DNA of 64,000 nucleotides from Rhodoferax sp. (GCA_019449595.1 JAGRPL010000004.1:1240001-1304000), one strand, 5' to 3'. Numbered from the stretch's first letter, positions 1 to 8,719 are shown. Notes: generated by a model not told the origin, from the letters alone. Translations and numbers: made by a program.

Positions 1-153
1 TCCCGCGGGCGCGAGTTCGAGCCCTTTGACCGCAGCCTGGACGTCCAGGTCTCGCGCCTGCGCAAGCTCATCGAAGCCGACCCCGCATCGCCCCGCTTCA
101 TACAGACCGTGTGGGGCGTGGGCTACGTGTTTGTCCCGGACGAAGCGGCCTGA
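1..153 (+). CDS. ompR: OmpR-family response regulator, C-terminal end (partial)
   Basis: Only the last 50 codons are in the window. They read as the winged-helix DNA-binding end of an OmpR-type regulator: PFDRSLDVQVSRLRKLIE (recognition helix) followed by PRFIQTVWGVGYVFVPD (wing hairpin), typical of OmpR itself and of Bordetella RisA. The receiver domain lies upstream of the window. The histidine kinase follows directly, so this is the regulator of an EnvZ/OmpR-like pair controlling envelope or osmotic genes. The stop TGA (151-153) shares one base with an ATG at 153. Family assignment is firm; the exact orthologue name is inferred. Confidence 0.85.
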   Translation, partial: SRGREFEPFDRSLDVQVSRLRKLIEADPASPRFIQTVWGVGYVFVPDEAA

Positions 154-170
154 TGCTGGAGTCCGTGTAA

Positions 171-1580
171 TTGGCTGAAACCCAGTTTTCCGAATTTGAA
201 AACAGCGTGCCCCATGCGCTGGAGAACAGCGTGGAGGCGGAGGCCTCGCAGGGCGACAGCGGCCTGAACCTGTTCTGGCGAACCTTTTTCCTGCTCGCCC
301 TGCTGCTGCTAGGCAGCATTCTGGCGTGGCTGCAGACCCTGCGCGCGCTGGAGTTCGAACCGCGTGCCATTCAGACCGCGCAGCAACTGGCGTCCCTGGT
401 CAACCTGAGCCGCGCGGCGCTGGTCCACGCCGACGCCATCGCCCGGGTGTCGCTGCTGAAAACCATGAGCGACGAAGAAGGCCTGCACATTGTTCCGCGT
501 GAACCCAGTGACCAGTTCACCCCGTTCAACAGCGATACAACCAACCGCCAGATTGCCCTGGAACTGACCACCCGCCTGGGGCCGGGCACGGTAGTTGCCA
601 GCAGTGTCAACGCCCAGCCGGGTTTGTGGATTGGATTCGTCATTGACGGCGACAACTACTGGCTGCTGACCGACCAGGAGCGCTTCAGCCCCGCCAGCAA
701 GCAAACCTGGATCATCTGGCTGGTGGTCGCCGGCGCGCTGTCGCTGGCCGGTGCGGCCCTGATCGCGCGCCTGATCAACCGCCCGCTGAAGGAGCTGTCC
801 TTTGCCGCCAGCCGCGTGCGGGAGGGCAACTTCGCCGCCAGCCGGCTCAACGAGAGTGTGCAAACCAACGAGATTCGCGAGGTCAACATCGGCTTCAACC
901 GCATGGCGCAGCGGCTGGCCAAGGTGGAGCAGGACCGCGCCGTCATGCTGGCCGGCATTTCGCATGACCTGCGCACGCCCCTGGCGCGTCTGCGGCTGGA
1001 AACCGAGATGAGCGTCGCCGATCTGGACGCCCGCGCCCACATGGCGGCCGACATCGCGCAGGTCGACGCCATCATCGACAAGTTCCTGGATTACGCGCGC
1101 CCCGACAAGGTCAAGCTCAACGTGGTGATTCTGGCCGACGTGGTGGACGCCTGCATCTATTCACTCAAGGACCGGGACGACGTGCGCATCCACGTCGACC
1201 TGGAAGACGATCTGCTGGTGCAGGCCGACGAAGTGGAACTCGGCAGAATTGTCTCCAACCTGCTGGAAAATGCCCGCCGCTACGGCAAGTCCCCGCACAC
1301 CGGCGTGGCCATCATCGACATCGCCGCGATCGCCCGTGACGAGTGGGTGCTCATCAAGATTCGCGACCATGGCATGGGCGTGGCCGAAGCCCAGCTGGCC
1401 AACCTGACCCAGCCGTTCTACCGCGGCGAAGCGGCGCGCACCGCCGCCAACGGCGCCGGGCTGGGGCTGGCCATTGTGGACAAGACGGTGCGCCGCATGG
1501 GCGGCGCGTTTGTGCTGGCCAACTCCAAATCGGGCGGCTTGTCGGCCCACATCAAGTTGCGCCGCGGCTCCCACCTCTGA
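171..1580 (+). CDS. envZ: EnvZ/RisS-like sensor histidine kinase
   Basis: A 469-residue inner-membrane sensor kinase. A cytoplasmic lead is followed by TM1 (about 35-56), a periplasmic sensor of about 120 residues, TM2 (about 179-203), HAMP, the dimerisation H-box GISHDLRTPL (about 262-271), the N-box SNLLENARRYG (about 362) and the G-box GAGLGLAIV (about 428). It should phosphorylate the OmpR-type regulator just upstream. The start is a TTG at 171 with GGAG at 158-161 as ribosome site. An ATG at 153, overlapping the regulator's stop and in the same frame, meets a TAA after five codons. Either a five-codon leader exists, or the original ATG start has been lost by a nonsense change. GTG at 207 is another possible start. 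Confidence 0.88.
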   Translation: MAETQFSEFENSVPHALENSVEAEASQGDSGLNLFWRTFFLLALLLLGSILAWLQTLRALEFEPRAIQTAQQLASLVNLSRAALVHADAIARVSLLKTMSDEEGLHIVPREPSDQFTPFNSDTTNRQIALELTTRLGPGTVVASSVNAQPGLWIGFVIDGDNYWLLTDQERFSPASKQTWIIWLVVAGALSLAGAALIARLINRPLKELSFAASRVREGNFAASRLNESVQTNEIREVNIGFNRMAQRLAKVEQDRAVMLAGISHDLRTPLARLRLETEMSVADLDARAHMAADIAQVDAIIDKFLDYARPDKVKLNVVILADVVDACIYSLKDRDDVRIHVDLEDDLLVQADEVELGRIVSNLLENARRYGKSPHTGVAIIDIAAIARDEWVLIKIRDHGMGVAEAQLANLTQPFYRGEAARTAANGAGLGLAIVDKTVRRMGGAFVLANSKSGGLSAHIKLRRGSHL

Positions 1581-1607
1581 CCACCGCCGGGCTGCAGGCA
1601 GGGCCCG

Positions 1608-2081
1608 TCAGACCAGCAGGACCACGGCACGGGCTTCCATGGCCAGGCCCTCGCCCACCGGGCCCATCTTCTCCGCCGTCTTGGCCTTCACGTTGACCTG
1701 CTCCACCGTGACCCCCAGCACCTGCGCAATGCGCGCACGCATGGCCGGTATGTGCGGCATCAGCTTGGGCGCCTGGGCCACCACGGTACTGTCCACATTG
1801 CCAATCGCGTAGCCCTGCTCGCGCACGCGGCGCGCGGCCTCGGCCAGCAACACGGTGGAATCGGCACCCTTGAAGCGGGCGTCGGTATCCGGAAAGTGCG
1901 TGCCAATGTCGCCCAGCGCGGCTGCACCCAGAAGCGCATCGGTAATGGCGTGCAGCAGCGCATCGGCGTCGGAATGCCCCAGCAGGCCCTTGCTGTGGGG
2001 AATTTCCACCCCGCCCAGCACGAGCTTGCGCCCTTCCACCAGGGCGTGGATGTCCCAGCCTTCACCGATGCGTAGTTTCAT
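1608..2081 (-). CDS. ispF: 2-C-methyl-D-erythritol 2,4-cyclodiphosphate synthase
   Basis: This 157-residue protein has the normal length for IspF, the fifth enzyme of the non-mevalonate (MEP) isoprenoid pathway. It cyclises CDP-methylerythritol phosphate to the 2,4-cyclodiphosphate with release of CMP. The metal site is visible as D10 and H12 in GWDIHAL and H44 in [16 protein letters not shown] and [10 protein letters not shown] are signature stretches. It lies 48 bp downstream of ispD on the same strand, the classic ispD-ispF order. The enzyme is a cytosolic homotrimer. No oddities were seen. Confidence 0.96.
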   Translation of the reverse strand: MKLRIGEGWDIHALVEGRKLVLGGVEIPHSKGLLGHSDADALLHAITDALLGAAALGDIGTHFPDTDARFKGADSTVLLAEAARRVREQGYAIGNVDSTVVAQAPKLMPHIPAMRARIAQVLGVTVEQVNVKAKTAEKMGPVGEGLAMEARAVVLLV

Positions 2082-2129
2082 GGAGTCCTCGTTTCAAACA
2101 GGTTGGCATTCTGACCAGGCCGGCGCCGC

Positions 2130-2843
2130 TCACGGCACAGCCGCCCGTGCCTGCAGAACGGCCTGCGCCAGCGCAAAGTCCTGCGGATAGGTCACCTTGA
2201 AGTTCTGCGCGCTGCCTTCCACCAGCAGCGGTGCCTTGCCCAGGTACTCCATGGCGCTAGATTCGTCGGTCACGGTGTCGCCCGCAGCCTGCAGTGCCTG
2301 CTGCAGGTCTCCAATGCGGAACATCTGGGGCGTTTGGGCCAGCCATTTGTCACCCCGTTCCACGGTCTGGGCCACCCGTCCGCCAGCCTCGCGCTTGAGG
2401 GTGTCGGGCAATTTCAGCGCCAGCAAGCCGCCCACGGCGTCCTGCAGGCAGGCATCCAGCAGGGTGTTGATCTGCTCGGCGGTGATCAGGCAGCGGGCGG
2501 CGTCATGCACCAGCACCCAGTCCGAGGGTGCGGCGCCCTGTTCCCGCAACGCATTCAGGCCATTGAATACGCTGGCAGCCCTTGTGGAACCTCCGCAGGA
2601 AGCTATCAAAACAGTAGCGCCAGCCGATTCGAAAAACGTGTCTCCTGCCGAAACCACCACCAGCACGCCGGTCAGGCGGCGCACGCCCGCAAAAGCGGCC
2701 AGCGTGTGCAGCACCATGGGCTGGCCCGCCACGGGCTGGTACTGCTTGGGGCCTTGCGCGCCAGCGCGCGAACCGGTGCCGGCACAGGGAATCAGGGCCC
2801 AAATGCGGGCGGCGGAGGGGGGATTGGTGGGCGTGTCGGTCAT
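2130..2843 (-). CDS. ispD: 2-C-methyl-D-erythritol 4-phosphate cytidylyltransferase
   Basis: IspD transfers CMP to methylerythritol 4-phosphate, the third MEP-pathway step. The nucleotide-binding loop ALIPCAGTGSR with GPKQY near the N-terminus and VHDAARCL in the middle identify it. I start it at ATG 2843 (237 residues); an ATG at 2858 would add MGHST. The mfd start lies only 34 bp away on the other strand, so the promoters must overlap the coding starts. The stretch at 2602-2654 matches the window's dispersed GCTATCAAA repeat and encodes part of the loop reading FESAGATVLIASCGG. The alignment to E. coli IspD recalled from memory shows no large insertion there. Confidence 0.93.
   Translation of the reverse strand: MTDTPTNPPSAARIWALIPCAGTGSRAGAQGPKQYQPVAGQPMVLHTLAAFAGVRRLTGVLVVVSAGDTFFESAGATVLIASCGGSTRAASVFNGLNALREQGAAPSDWVLVHDAARCLITAEQINTLLDACLQDAVGGLLALKLPDTLKREAGGRVAQTVERGDKWLAQTPQMFRIGDLQQALQAAGDTVTDESSAMEYLGKAPLLVEGSAQNFKVTYPQDFALAQAVLQARAAVP
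2602..2654 (+). repeat. Dispersed GCTATCAAA repeat, copy inside ispD
   Basis: This begins GCTATCAAAACAGTAGC and ends with CTCCTGCCGAAAC, the same overall layout as the copy at 45863. It lies entirely inside ispD, on the strand opposite to the gene. It is the most diverged of the six copies I could align by eye, so membership is likely but not certain. Confidence 0.5.
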
Positions 2844-2876
2844 GGTGGAGTGCCCCATTCTAAAATCAAGCCCTCC

Positions 2877-5800
2877 ATGGATTTACCCAAACTACAGATC
2901 GGCAAGCGCTTTACGCTGCCCCGCCCCGCTGGCTCCGCGGACGCCATGCTCCTGGCCCGCCTGGGCGAACGCGAAAAATCCGCCGGCAAACCCATGACCG
3001 TGGTCACCGCGGACGCCAACGACGCCCAACGCCTGCTCGACGAGATCGTCTTCTTCGCCCCGGGCTTGCGCTGCGCCCTGTTTCCCGACTGGGAAACCCT
3101 GCCCTACGACACGTTTTCACCGCACCAGGACCTGATCAGCGAACGCCTGGCCACGCTGTGGCGCATCAGCCAGCGCGACAAGGAAACCGGTGCCGATGTC
3201 GTCATCGTGCCCGCCACCACGGCGCTGTACCGCCTGGCGCCGCCCAGCTTTCTGGCCGGCTACACCTTCGAGTTCAAGGTCAAGCAGAAGCTGGACGAGG
3301 CCAGGCTCAAGGCCCAGCTCACGCTGGCCGGCTACAGCCACGTCACGCAGGTGGTGAGCCCCGGCGAATACGCGGTGCGCGGGGGGCTGATCGACCTGTT
3401 TCCCATGGGCAGCCCCGTGCCCTACCGCGTGGATCTGTTCGACAACGAGATCGACTCCATCCGCACCTTCGACCCCGACAGCCAGCGCAGCCTGTACCCG
3501 GTGCCCGAAGTGCGGCTGCTGCCCGGGCGCGAGTTCCCCATGGACGACGACGCCAGGGCGCGCTTTCGCAGCCGCTGGCGCGAGCTGCTGGAGGGCGACC
3601 CGACCAAGAGCCGCATCTACAAGGACATGGGCAACGGGGTGGCCACCGCCGGCATCGAGTACTACCTGCCGCTGTTCTTTGAGGAAACCGCCACGGTATT
3701 TGACTATGTGGGAGCCGACGCCACGGTGGTGCTGCACGGTGACCTGGAAAGCGCGTTTCAGCGCTTCTGGCAAGACACCAAGGACCGCTACCGCCTGGTG
3801 CAGGGCGACCCGGAGCGCCCGGCCCTGCCACCGGAATCGCTGTTTCTGGGCACTGAACAGTTCTACGCGCGCGCCAATGGCTACGCGCAACTCGCTATCA
3901 AATCAGGAGCTTTTCACGCAGATTCCACGGGTACTACAGCCATAAATGAGTCCGAAACTTCGGTCTCACCCTATGCCGAACTGGAAACCCTGCCCCCGCT
4001 GGCCGCCGAGCGTGGCACGGAAGACCCGCTGGCGCGCCTCAAGGGCCACGCCCGCAACACGCAACAGCGCATCCTGGTGCTGGCCGAGAGCGACGGCCGC
4101 CGCGAAAGCCTGCTGGACTTCCTGCGTGCCAGCGGCATTCACCCGCCGGCCTTCGACTCGCTGCTGGACTTTCAGACCAGCACCGAGAAATTCGGTATTG
4201 CCACCGCCGCCCTGACGGCCGGCTTCAGCTGGCTGGAAACCGGCCTGGACCTGGTCACCGAGACCGAACTGTTTGCGGCCGGCCCGACCACGCGCCGGCG
4301 CAAGAAGCAGGAACAGGTCAGCGATGTGGAAGCCCTCATCAAGGACCTGAGCGAGCTCAACGTGGGCGACCCGGTGGTGCACTCGCAGCACGGCATTGGC
4401 CGCTACCGCGGTCTGATCCACCTGGACCTAGGGCAGGTGCAGGCCAACGGCGAACCCGAAATGCAGGAGTTCCTGCACCTGGAATACGCCGACCAGGCCA
4501 CGCTGTATGTGCCGGTCAGCCAGTTGCAGCTCATCAGCCGCTACACCGGCGTGAGCGCCGACGAGGCGCCCCTGCACAAGCTGGGCAGCGGCCAGTGGGA
4601 AAAGGCCAAGCGCCGGGCCGCCGAACAGGTGCGCGACTCGGCCGCCGAGCTGCTCAACATCTACGCCCGCAGAGCGGCACGCGAGGGACACGCCTTCCGC
4701 TATTCGCCGCAGGACTACGAGACCTTTGCCAACGACTTTGGCTTTGAGGAGACGCCCGACCAGAGCGCCGCCATCCACGCGGTCATCCAGGACATGATCA
4801 GCCCGCGCCCCATGGACCGCCTGGTCTGCGGCGATGTGGGTTTTGGCAAGACCGAGGTCGCCCTGCGCGCCGCCTTCGTGGCCGTGACCGGCGGCAAGCA
4901 GGTAGCCATCCTGGCGCCGACCACGCTCCTGGCCGAGCAGCATTTCCAGACCATTGCCGACCGCTTTGCCAAGTGGCCGGTCAAGGTGGCGGAAATGAGC
5001 CGCTTCCGCTCCACCAAGGAGATCAACGCTGCGCTCAAGGGCGTGGCCGATGGCACGGTGGACATCGTGGTGGGCACGCATAAGCTCTTGAGCCAGGACA
5101 CGCACTTCAAGAACCTGGGCCTGTTGATCATCGACGAGGAACACCGCTTTGGCGTGCGCCACAAGGAACAGATGAAAGCCCTGCGTGCCGAGGTGGACGT
5201 GCTCACGCTCACCGCCACGCCCATCCCCCGCACCATGGGCATGGCGCTCGAAGGTCTGCGCGACCTCTCCGTGATCGCCACCGCGCCACAGCGCCGCCTG
5301 GCCATCAAGACCTTTGTGCGCACCGAGGGCAACGGCGTGATCCGCGAGGCCGTGCTGCGCGAACTCAAGCGCGGCGGCCAGGTCTACTTCCTGCACAACG
5401 AGGTGGAAACCATCGAGAACCGCCGCGCCAAGCTCGAGGAGCTGCTGCCCGAGGCCCGCATTGCCGTGGCCCACGGCCAGATGCCCGAGCGCCAGCTGGA
5501 AGCGGTTATGCGCGACTTCATCGCCCAGCGCACCAACCTGCTGCTGTGTTCCACCATCATCGAAACCGGCATTGACGTGCCCAGCGCCAACACCATCATC
5601 ATGAGCCGTGCCGACAAGTTCGGCCTGGCGCAGTTGCACCAGTTGCGCGGGCGGGTCGGCCGCAGCCACCACCAAGCCTATGCCTACCTCATGGTGCCCG
5701 ACATCGAAGGCCTGACCAAGCAGGCCCAGCAGCGCCTGGACGCCATCCAGCAGATGGAGGAACTGGGCAGCGGCTTCTACCTGGCCATGCACGACCTGGA

Positions 5801-6395
5801 GATTCGCGGCGCCGGCGAAGTGCTGGGCGAGAACCAGAGCGGCAACATGCTCGAAGTGGGCTTCCAGCTCTACAACGAGATGCTGAGTGAAGCCGTGCGC
5901 TGCCTCAAGGCCGGCATTGAGCCCGATCTGCTCAGCCCGCTCAATGTGACGACCGAGATCAACCTGCATGCCCCCGCCCTGCTGCCCGACGACTACTGTG
6001 GCGACGTGCACCTGCGCCTGAGTTTCTACAAGAAGCTGGCCACGGCCAAGACCAGCGACCAGGTGGACGCCTTGCTGGAAGAAGTCGTGGACCGCTTCGG
6101 CAAGCTGCCGGCCCAGGCACAAACACTGATCGACGTGCACCGCCTACGCGTGCTGGCCAGGCCCTATGGCGTGGTCAAGGTGGATGCAGCACCGGGCGTC
6201 ATTACCATCACCTTCAAGAAGGACGCGCCCATCGACCCCATGGGCGTGATCGCGCTGATCCAGAAGAACAAGCACATCAAACTGGTAGGCAACGAAAAGC
6301 TGCGCATCGAGCGCGCGCTGCCGGAAACCCGTGACCGGGCGCAGATGGTGCGGGATGTGCTGCGCAGCCTGGGGCAACCCGTGGTGACCGCCTGA
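2877..6395 (+). CDS. mfd: Transcription-repair coupling factor Mfd
   Basis: This 1172-residue ATP-dependent translocase removes RNA polymerase stalled at DNA lesions and recruits UvrA. The order is a UvrB-like N-terminal module, the polymerase-interacting CarD-like domain (DPVVHSQHGIGRYRG, about 496-510), the helicase motifs GDVGFGKTE (about 652), DEEHRFG (about 753), TATPIPRTM and GRVGRSHHQAYAYL, and a C-terminal TRCF domain. It is about 24 residues longer than E. coli Mfd. Part of the excess is residues about 340-357, encoded by a copy of the dispersed repeat read in frame. The start is ATG 2877, with no strong ribosome site. The next gene starts directly after the stop (TGAATG). Confidence 0.97.
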   Translation: MDLPKLQIGKRFTLPRPAGSADAMLLARLGEREKSAGKPMTVVTADANDAQRLLDEIVFFAPGLRCALFPDWETLPYDTFSPHQDLISERLATLWRISQRDKETGADVVIVPATTALYRLAPPSFLAGYTFEFKVKQKLDEARLKAQLTLAGYSHVTQVVSPGEYAVRGGLIDLFPMGSPVPYRVDLFDNEIDSIRTFDPDSQRSLYPVPEVRLLPGREFPMDDDARARFRSRWRELLEGDPTKSRIYKDMGNGVATAGIEYYLPLFFEETATVFDYVGADATVVLHGDLESAFQRFWQDTKDRYRLVQGDPERPALPPESLFLGTEQFYARANGYAQLAIKSGAFHADSTGTTAINESETSVSPYAELETLPPLAAERGTEDPLARLKGHARNTQQRILVLAESDGRRESLLDFLRASGIHPPAFDSLLDFQTSTEKFGIATAALTAGFSWLETGLDLVTETELFAAGPTTRRRKKQEQVSDVEALIKDLSELNVGDPVVHSQHGIGRYRGLIHLDLGQVQANGEPEMQEFLHLEYADQATLYVPVSQLQLISRYTGVSADEAPLHKLGSGQWEKAKRRAAEQVRDSAAELLNIYARRAAREGHAFRYSPQDYETFANDFGFEETPDQSAAIHAVIQDMISPRPMDRLVCGDVGFGKTEVALRAAFVAVTGGKQVAILAPTTLLAEQHFQTIADRFAKWPVKVAEMSRFRSTKEINAALKGVADGTVDIVVGTHKLLSQDTHFKNLGLLIIDEEHRFGVRHKEQMKALRAEVDVLTLTATPIPRTMGMALEGLRDLSVIATAPQRRLAIKTFVRTEGNGVIREAVLRELKRGGQVYFLHNEVETIENRRAKLEELLPEARIAVAHGQMPERQLEAVMRDFIAQRTNLLLCSTIIETGIDVPSANTIIMSRADKFGLAQLHQLRGRVGRSHHQAYAYLMVPDIEGLTKQAQQRLDAIQQMEELGSGFYLAMHDLEIRGAGEVLGENQSGNMLEVGFQLYNEMLSEAVRCLKAGIEPDLLSPLNVTTEINLHAPALLPDDYCGDVHLRLSFYKKLATAKTSDQVDALLEEVVDRFGKLPAQAQTLIDVHRLRVLARPYGVVKVDAAPGVITITFKKDAPIDPMGVIALIQKNKHIKLVGNEKLRIERALPETRDRAQMVRDVLRSLGQPVVTA
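3894..3948 (+). repeat. Dispersed GCTATCAAA repeat, in-frame copy inside mfd
   Basis: This copy starts GCTATCAAATCAGGAGC and ends ACTACAGCCATAAATG, matching the layout of the intergenic copy at 45863-45916 (GCTATCAAA, GTAC.T, CAG.CCA.AAA). It is read in frame as a stretch beginning AIKSGAFHADSTGTTAI in Mfd, between the N-terminal UvrB-like module and later domains. Its local AT content is higher than the flanking mfd sequence. Confidence 0.7.
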
Positions 6396-6956
6396 ATGCC
6401 CACGCCCGCCCACACGCTGCGCCTGGTGGAGGCCAGCGCCGCCGACCTGGACCGCATCATGGAGCTGGAATGCCTGGGCTTTGCCGCCAGCCACCAGGAA
6501 CAGCGCAGCGCCTACGCCCAGCGCATTGCCACCTTTCCCCGCGGCTCGCTCATGGCCTGGCGCGGAGCCGATTGCGTGGGCTGCGTGTTCTCGGAAATCT
6601 GGCAGAGCACACCCGAGCCGGACGCCGCGCACTTTGAGCTGGGCCACGACATCCGCGAACGCCACGCCCCGGAGCACGGAACGGAGCTGTACATCAGCTC
6701 CATGACCCTGGCGCCCCACGTGCGCGGCCAGGGCCTGGGGACGGCGCTGCTGCGGGGCTGCATGGCCCATGCGGTGCAGGCCTTCCCCGGCTTGCGGTCT
6801 GCGGTGCTGTTGGTCAACGCCAACTGGGCCGCGGCCCGGCGCATCTACGCCGGCGCCGGGTTTGTGGAAGTGGCCCGTCTGGATGGATTCTTCGGCCCCA
6901 GCGGTGGCGCGCCCGAAGACGGCCTGGTCATGCGCCGCCCTCTGCGCCATGCCTGA
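6396..6956 (+). CDS. GNAT-family N-acetyltransferase
   Basis: A 186-residue protein with the acetyl-CoA-binding motif A of the GNAT fold, MTLAPHVRGQGLGTALL (about residues 105-121), followed by LLVNANWAAARRIYAGAGF, the motif B region in which a Tyr and the AGF turn are typical. Substrate is unknown; the fold covers ribosomal-protein, amino-acid and drug acetylation. It starts at the base after the mfd stop (TGAATG), so it is probably co-transcribed and translationally coupled with mfd. The pairing does not in itself indicate a repair role. Confidence 0.85.
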   Translation: MPTPAHTLRLVEASAADLDRIMELECLGFAASHQEQRSAYAQRIATFPRGSLMAWRGADCVGCVFSEIWQSTPEPDAAHFELGHDIRERHAPEHGTELYISSMTLAPHVRGQGLGTALLRGCMAHAVQAFPGLRSAVLLVNANWAAARRIYAGAGFVEVARLDGFFGPSGGAPEDGLVMRRPLRHA

Positions 6957-7024
6957 CGGCCGCACACCGGTTTGGCCCAGCGATTAAACTACCCGGCATC
7001 GCCAGCGTCCCCGTTTTTAACGCA

Positions 7025-7078
7025 AAACAAGACTCCAGAGCCCGTAGATACTGCGAAAGCAGCTACTTATTTGATAGC
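7025..7078 (-). repeat. Dispersed GCTATCAAA repeat upstream of serB
   Basis: Read on the minus strand, it starts GCTATCAAATAAGTAGCTGC and continues through CGCAGTATCTACGGGCTCTGGAGTC. It occupies much of the 130-bp gap between the GNAT gene and serB and ends 8 bp before the serB start, so it forms part of the serB leader. Confidence 0.75.
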
Positions 7079-7086
7079 AAATTTCC

Positions 7087-7815
7087 ATGCAAGCCACCCC
7101 ATTCGCCCCCGGCCTGGTTCTTCGCAACTGCCCCAGCGGCAAGAAACTGTCCGATTTCAAGCTCATCGCCTTTGACATGGACTCCACCCTCATCAACATC
7201 GAGTGCGTGGACGAAATCGCCGATGCGGTGGGCCGCAAGGACGAGGTGGCAGCCATCACCGAAGCGTCCATGCGCGGCGAGATTGCCGACTTCAAGGACA
7301 GCCTGCGCCGCCGCGTGGCCCTGCTCAAGGGCGTGACCGTGGCCGACATGGAGCAGGTCTACACCCAGCGCCTGCAGCTCAACCCCGGCGCGGCCGAGCT
7401 GGTGGCGGCCTGCAAGAAGGCCGGGCTCAAGGTGCTGCTGGTGTCGGGCGGTTTCACCTTCTTTGCCGATCGGGTCAAGGAGCGTCTGGGCATCGACTTT
7501 GCCCGCTCCAATGTGCTGGAACTGGAAAGCGGCCCCAACTGCGGCATGCTGACCGGGCGCATGGTCAACCAGTCCTGGGGCGACATCTGCGATGGCGCGG
7601 AGAAACGCCGCACCCTCATGGAAGTGGCCTCGCTGATGGGTATTGACATGGAGCAAACCATTGCCGTGGGCGACGGCGCCAACGACCTGCCCATGATGGG
7701 CGTGGCCGGCCTGTCGGTGGCCTACCACGCCAAACCCGCCGTCCGCGTGCAAGCCCATGTGGCCATTGACGCCGGCGGCCTGGACCGCCTGCTGGAAGTA
7801 CTGCACGCCGGTTGA
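7087..7815 (+). CDS. serB: Phosphoserine phosphatase SerB
   Basis: A 242-residue HAD-superfamily enzyme for the last step of serine synthesis, hydrolysing L-phosphoserine. HAD motif I is FDMDST (nucleophile D30, acid D32), motif II is LLVSGGF, and motif IV is VGDGANDLPMM. The cap region CVDEIADAVGRKDEVAAITEASMRGE is characteristic of SerB. No clear Shine-Dalgarno sequence precedes ATG 7087, because the leader is filled by a dispersed repeat copy. It is probably its own transcription unit in the cytosolic serine pathway. Confidence 0.95.
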   Translation: MQATPFAPGLVLRNCPSGKKLSDFKLIAFDMDSTLINIECVDEIADAVGRKDEVAAITEASMRGEIADFKDSLRRRVALLKGVTVADMEQVYTQRLQLNPGAAELVAACKKAGLKVLLVSGGFTFFADRVKERLGIDFARSNVLELESGPNCGMLTGRMVNQSWGDICDGAEKRRTLMEVASLMGIDMEQTIAVGDGANDLPMMGVAGLSVAYHAKPAVRVQAHVAIDAGGLDRLLEVLHAG

Positions 7816-7880
7816 CGCCACCCGCGGGAGCCTCCAGGCACCCGTTTCCGGGATCTCCGTCTTGCCCTGCGTCAAGACAA

Positions 7881-7904
7881 AAGATACATATTGATTGTAC
7901 TTTT
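7881..7904 (+). promoter_or_regulatory. Candidate NsrR-like operator upstream of the Ric gene
   Basis: The sequence AAGATACATATTGATTGTAC with TTTT following forms an imperfect dyad resembling the NsrR box (AAGATGCATTT and its complement). The spacer here is one base longer than in the consensus I recall. It lies 45 bp before the start of a YtfE/Ric gene, a common NsrR (nitric-oxide-responsive repressor) target. The assignment is inferred from similarity and context. Confidence 0.35.
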
Positions 7905-7948
7905 GTCGTAAAATACCGCCATCGCATGAACCTTTAAGGATGATCCCC

Positions 7949-8692
7949 ATGAACGCCAGACAGCAATTTGAATCTTCCACTGACCGCGCCGAACAATCCC
8001 TGGGCAGCATTGCCGTGGAATTGCCGGGCGCCACCGCCGTGTTCCGTCAGTTGAAGCTGGATTTCTGCTGCCACGGCAACGTCAGCCTGCGCCAGGCCGC
8101 ACAGGACAAGAACCTGGACCTCAACGCCCTGCTGTGCCAGCTGGCCGCGCTGGAGCGCCCGTCCGAAGTGCCTACCGACGTGACACCCTCCGCGCTGATC
8201 GACCACATCCTGTCGCGTTACCACGAAGTCCACCGCACCCAGTTGCCCGAGCTGATCCGCATGGCCCACCGCGTGGAAACCGTGCACCAGAACAACCCCA
8301 ACGTGCCCGCCGGCCTGGCCGATCTGCTGGAAGAAATGCACCAGGAACTGCTGGGTCACATGCAGAAGGAAGAAATGGTTTTGTTCCCCATGCTCAAGGC
8401 CGGTGGTCACCCCATGGCAAGCCAACCCATCGGCATGATGCGCTCCGAGCACATCGACCACGGCGCAGCACTGGACCAGGTCAACGCACTCACCAACGAC
8501 GCGACCCCGCCCCAGGGTGCCTGCAACACCTGGCGCGCGCTGTATACCGGCATTGCCCAGTTCACCGACGACCTGATCAACCACATCCACCTGGAAAACA
8601 ACGTCCTGTTCCCGATGTTCGAGGCGGCTCCCGCTCCGGCTCCCCAATCCACCGGTTGCGGCGGTGGCGGTGGTGGCTGCGGCTGCCAGTAA
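7949..8692 (+). CDS. ytfE: Iron-sulfur cluster repair di-iron protein (YtfE/Ric/ScdA family)
   Basis: A 247-residue haemerythrin-like protein that helps restore iron-sulfur clusters after nitrosative or oxidative damage. The N-terminal ScdA domain carries LDFCCHGN. The di-iron domain supplies HEVHR, MAHRVETVH, HMQKEEMVLFPM, EHIDHG and HIHLENNVLFPMF. I start at ATG 7949, which has AAGGA at 7936-7940; an in-frame ATG at 7940 lies within the ribosome site. The C-terminus is odd: after the last helix comes a Pro-rich linker and a Gly/Cys tail, GCGGGGGGCGCQ, which could bind metal. A possible NsrR-type operator lies upstream. Confidence 0.92.
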   Translation: MNARQQFESSTDRAEQSLGSIAVELPGATAVFRQLKLDFCCHGNVSLRQAAQDKNLDLNALLCQLAALERPSEVPTDVTPSALIDHILSRYHEVHRTQLPELIRMAHRVETVHQNNPNVPAGLADLLEEMHQELLGHMQKEEMVLFPMLKAGGHPMASQPIGMMRSEHIDHGAALDQVNALTNDATPPQGACNTWRALYTGIAQFTDDLINHIHLENNVLFPMFEAAPAPAPQSTGCGGGGGGCGCQ

Positions 8693-8697
8693 GCGGA

Positions 8698-8719
8698 TAA
8701 CCCGGCGGCGGCCGGGTTA
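8698..8719. terminator. Bidirectional hairpin between convergent genes
   Basis: A perfect 9-bp stem TAACCCGGC / GCCGGGTTA encloses a GGCG loop. It sits exactly between the ends of the Ric gene and the DsbA-like gene and overlaps the latter's stop. There is no long T-tract, so termination efficiency is uncertain. Confidence 0.5.

Noticed and set aside
4428..6140. Long minus-strand open frame of 570 codons opposite mfd
   Set aside because: It is a GC-rich shadow of mfd: His/Gln/Val-rich, no recognisable domain, and mfd on the other strand has all helicase motifs.
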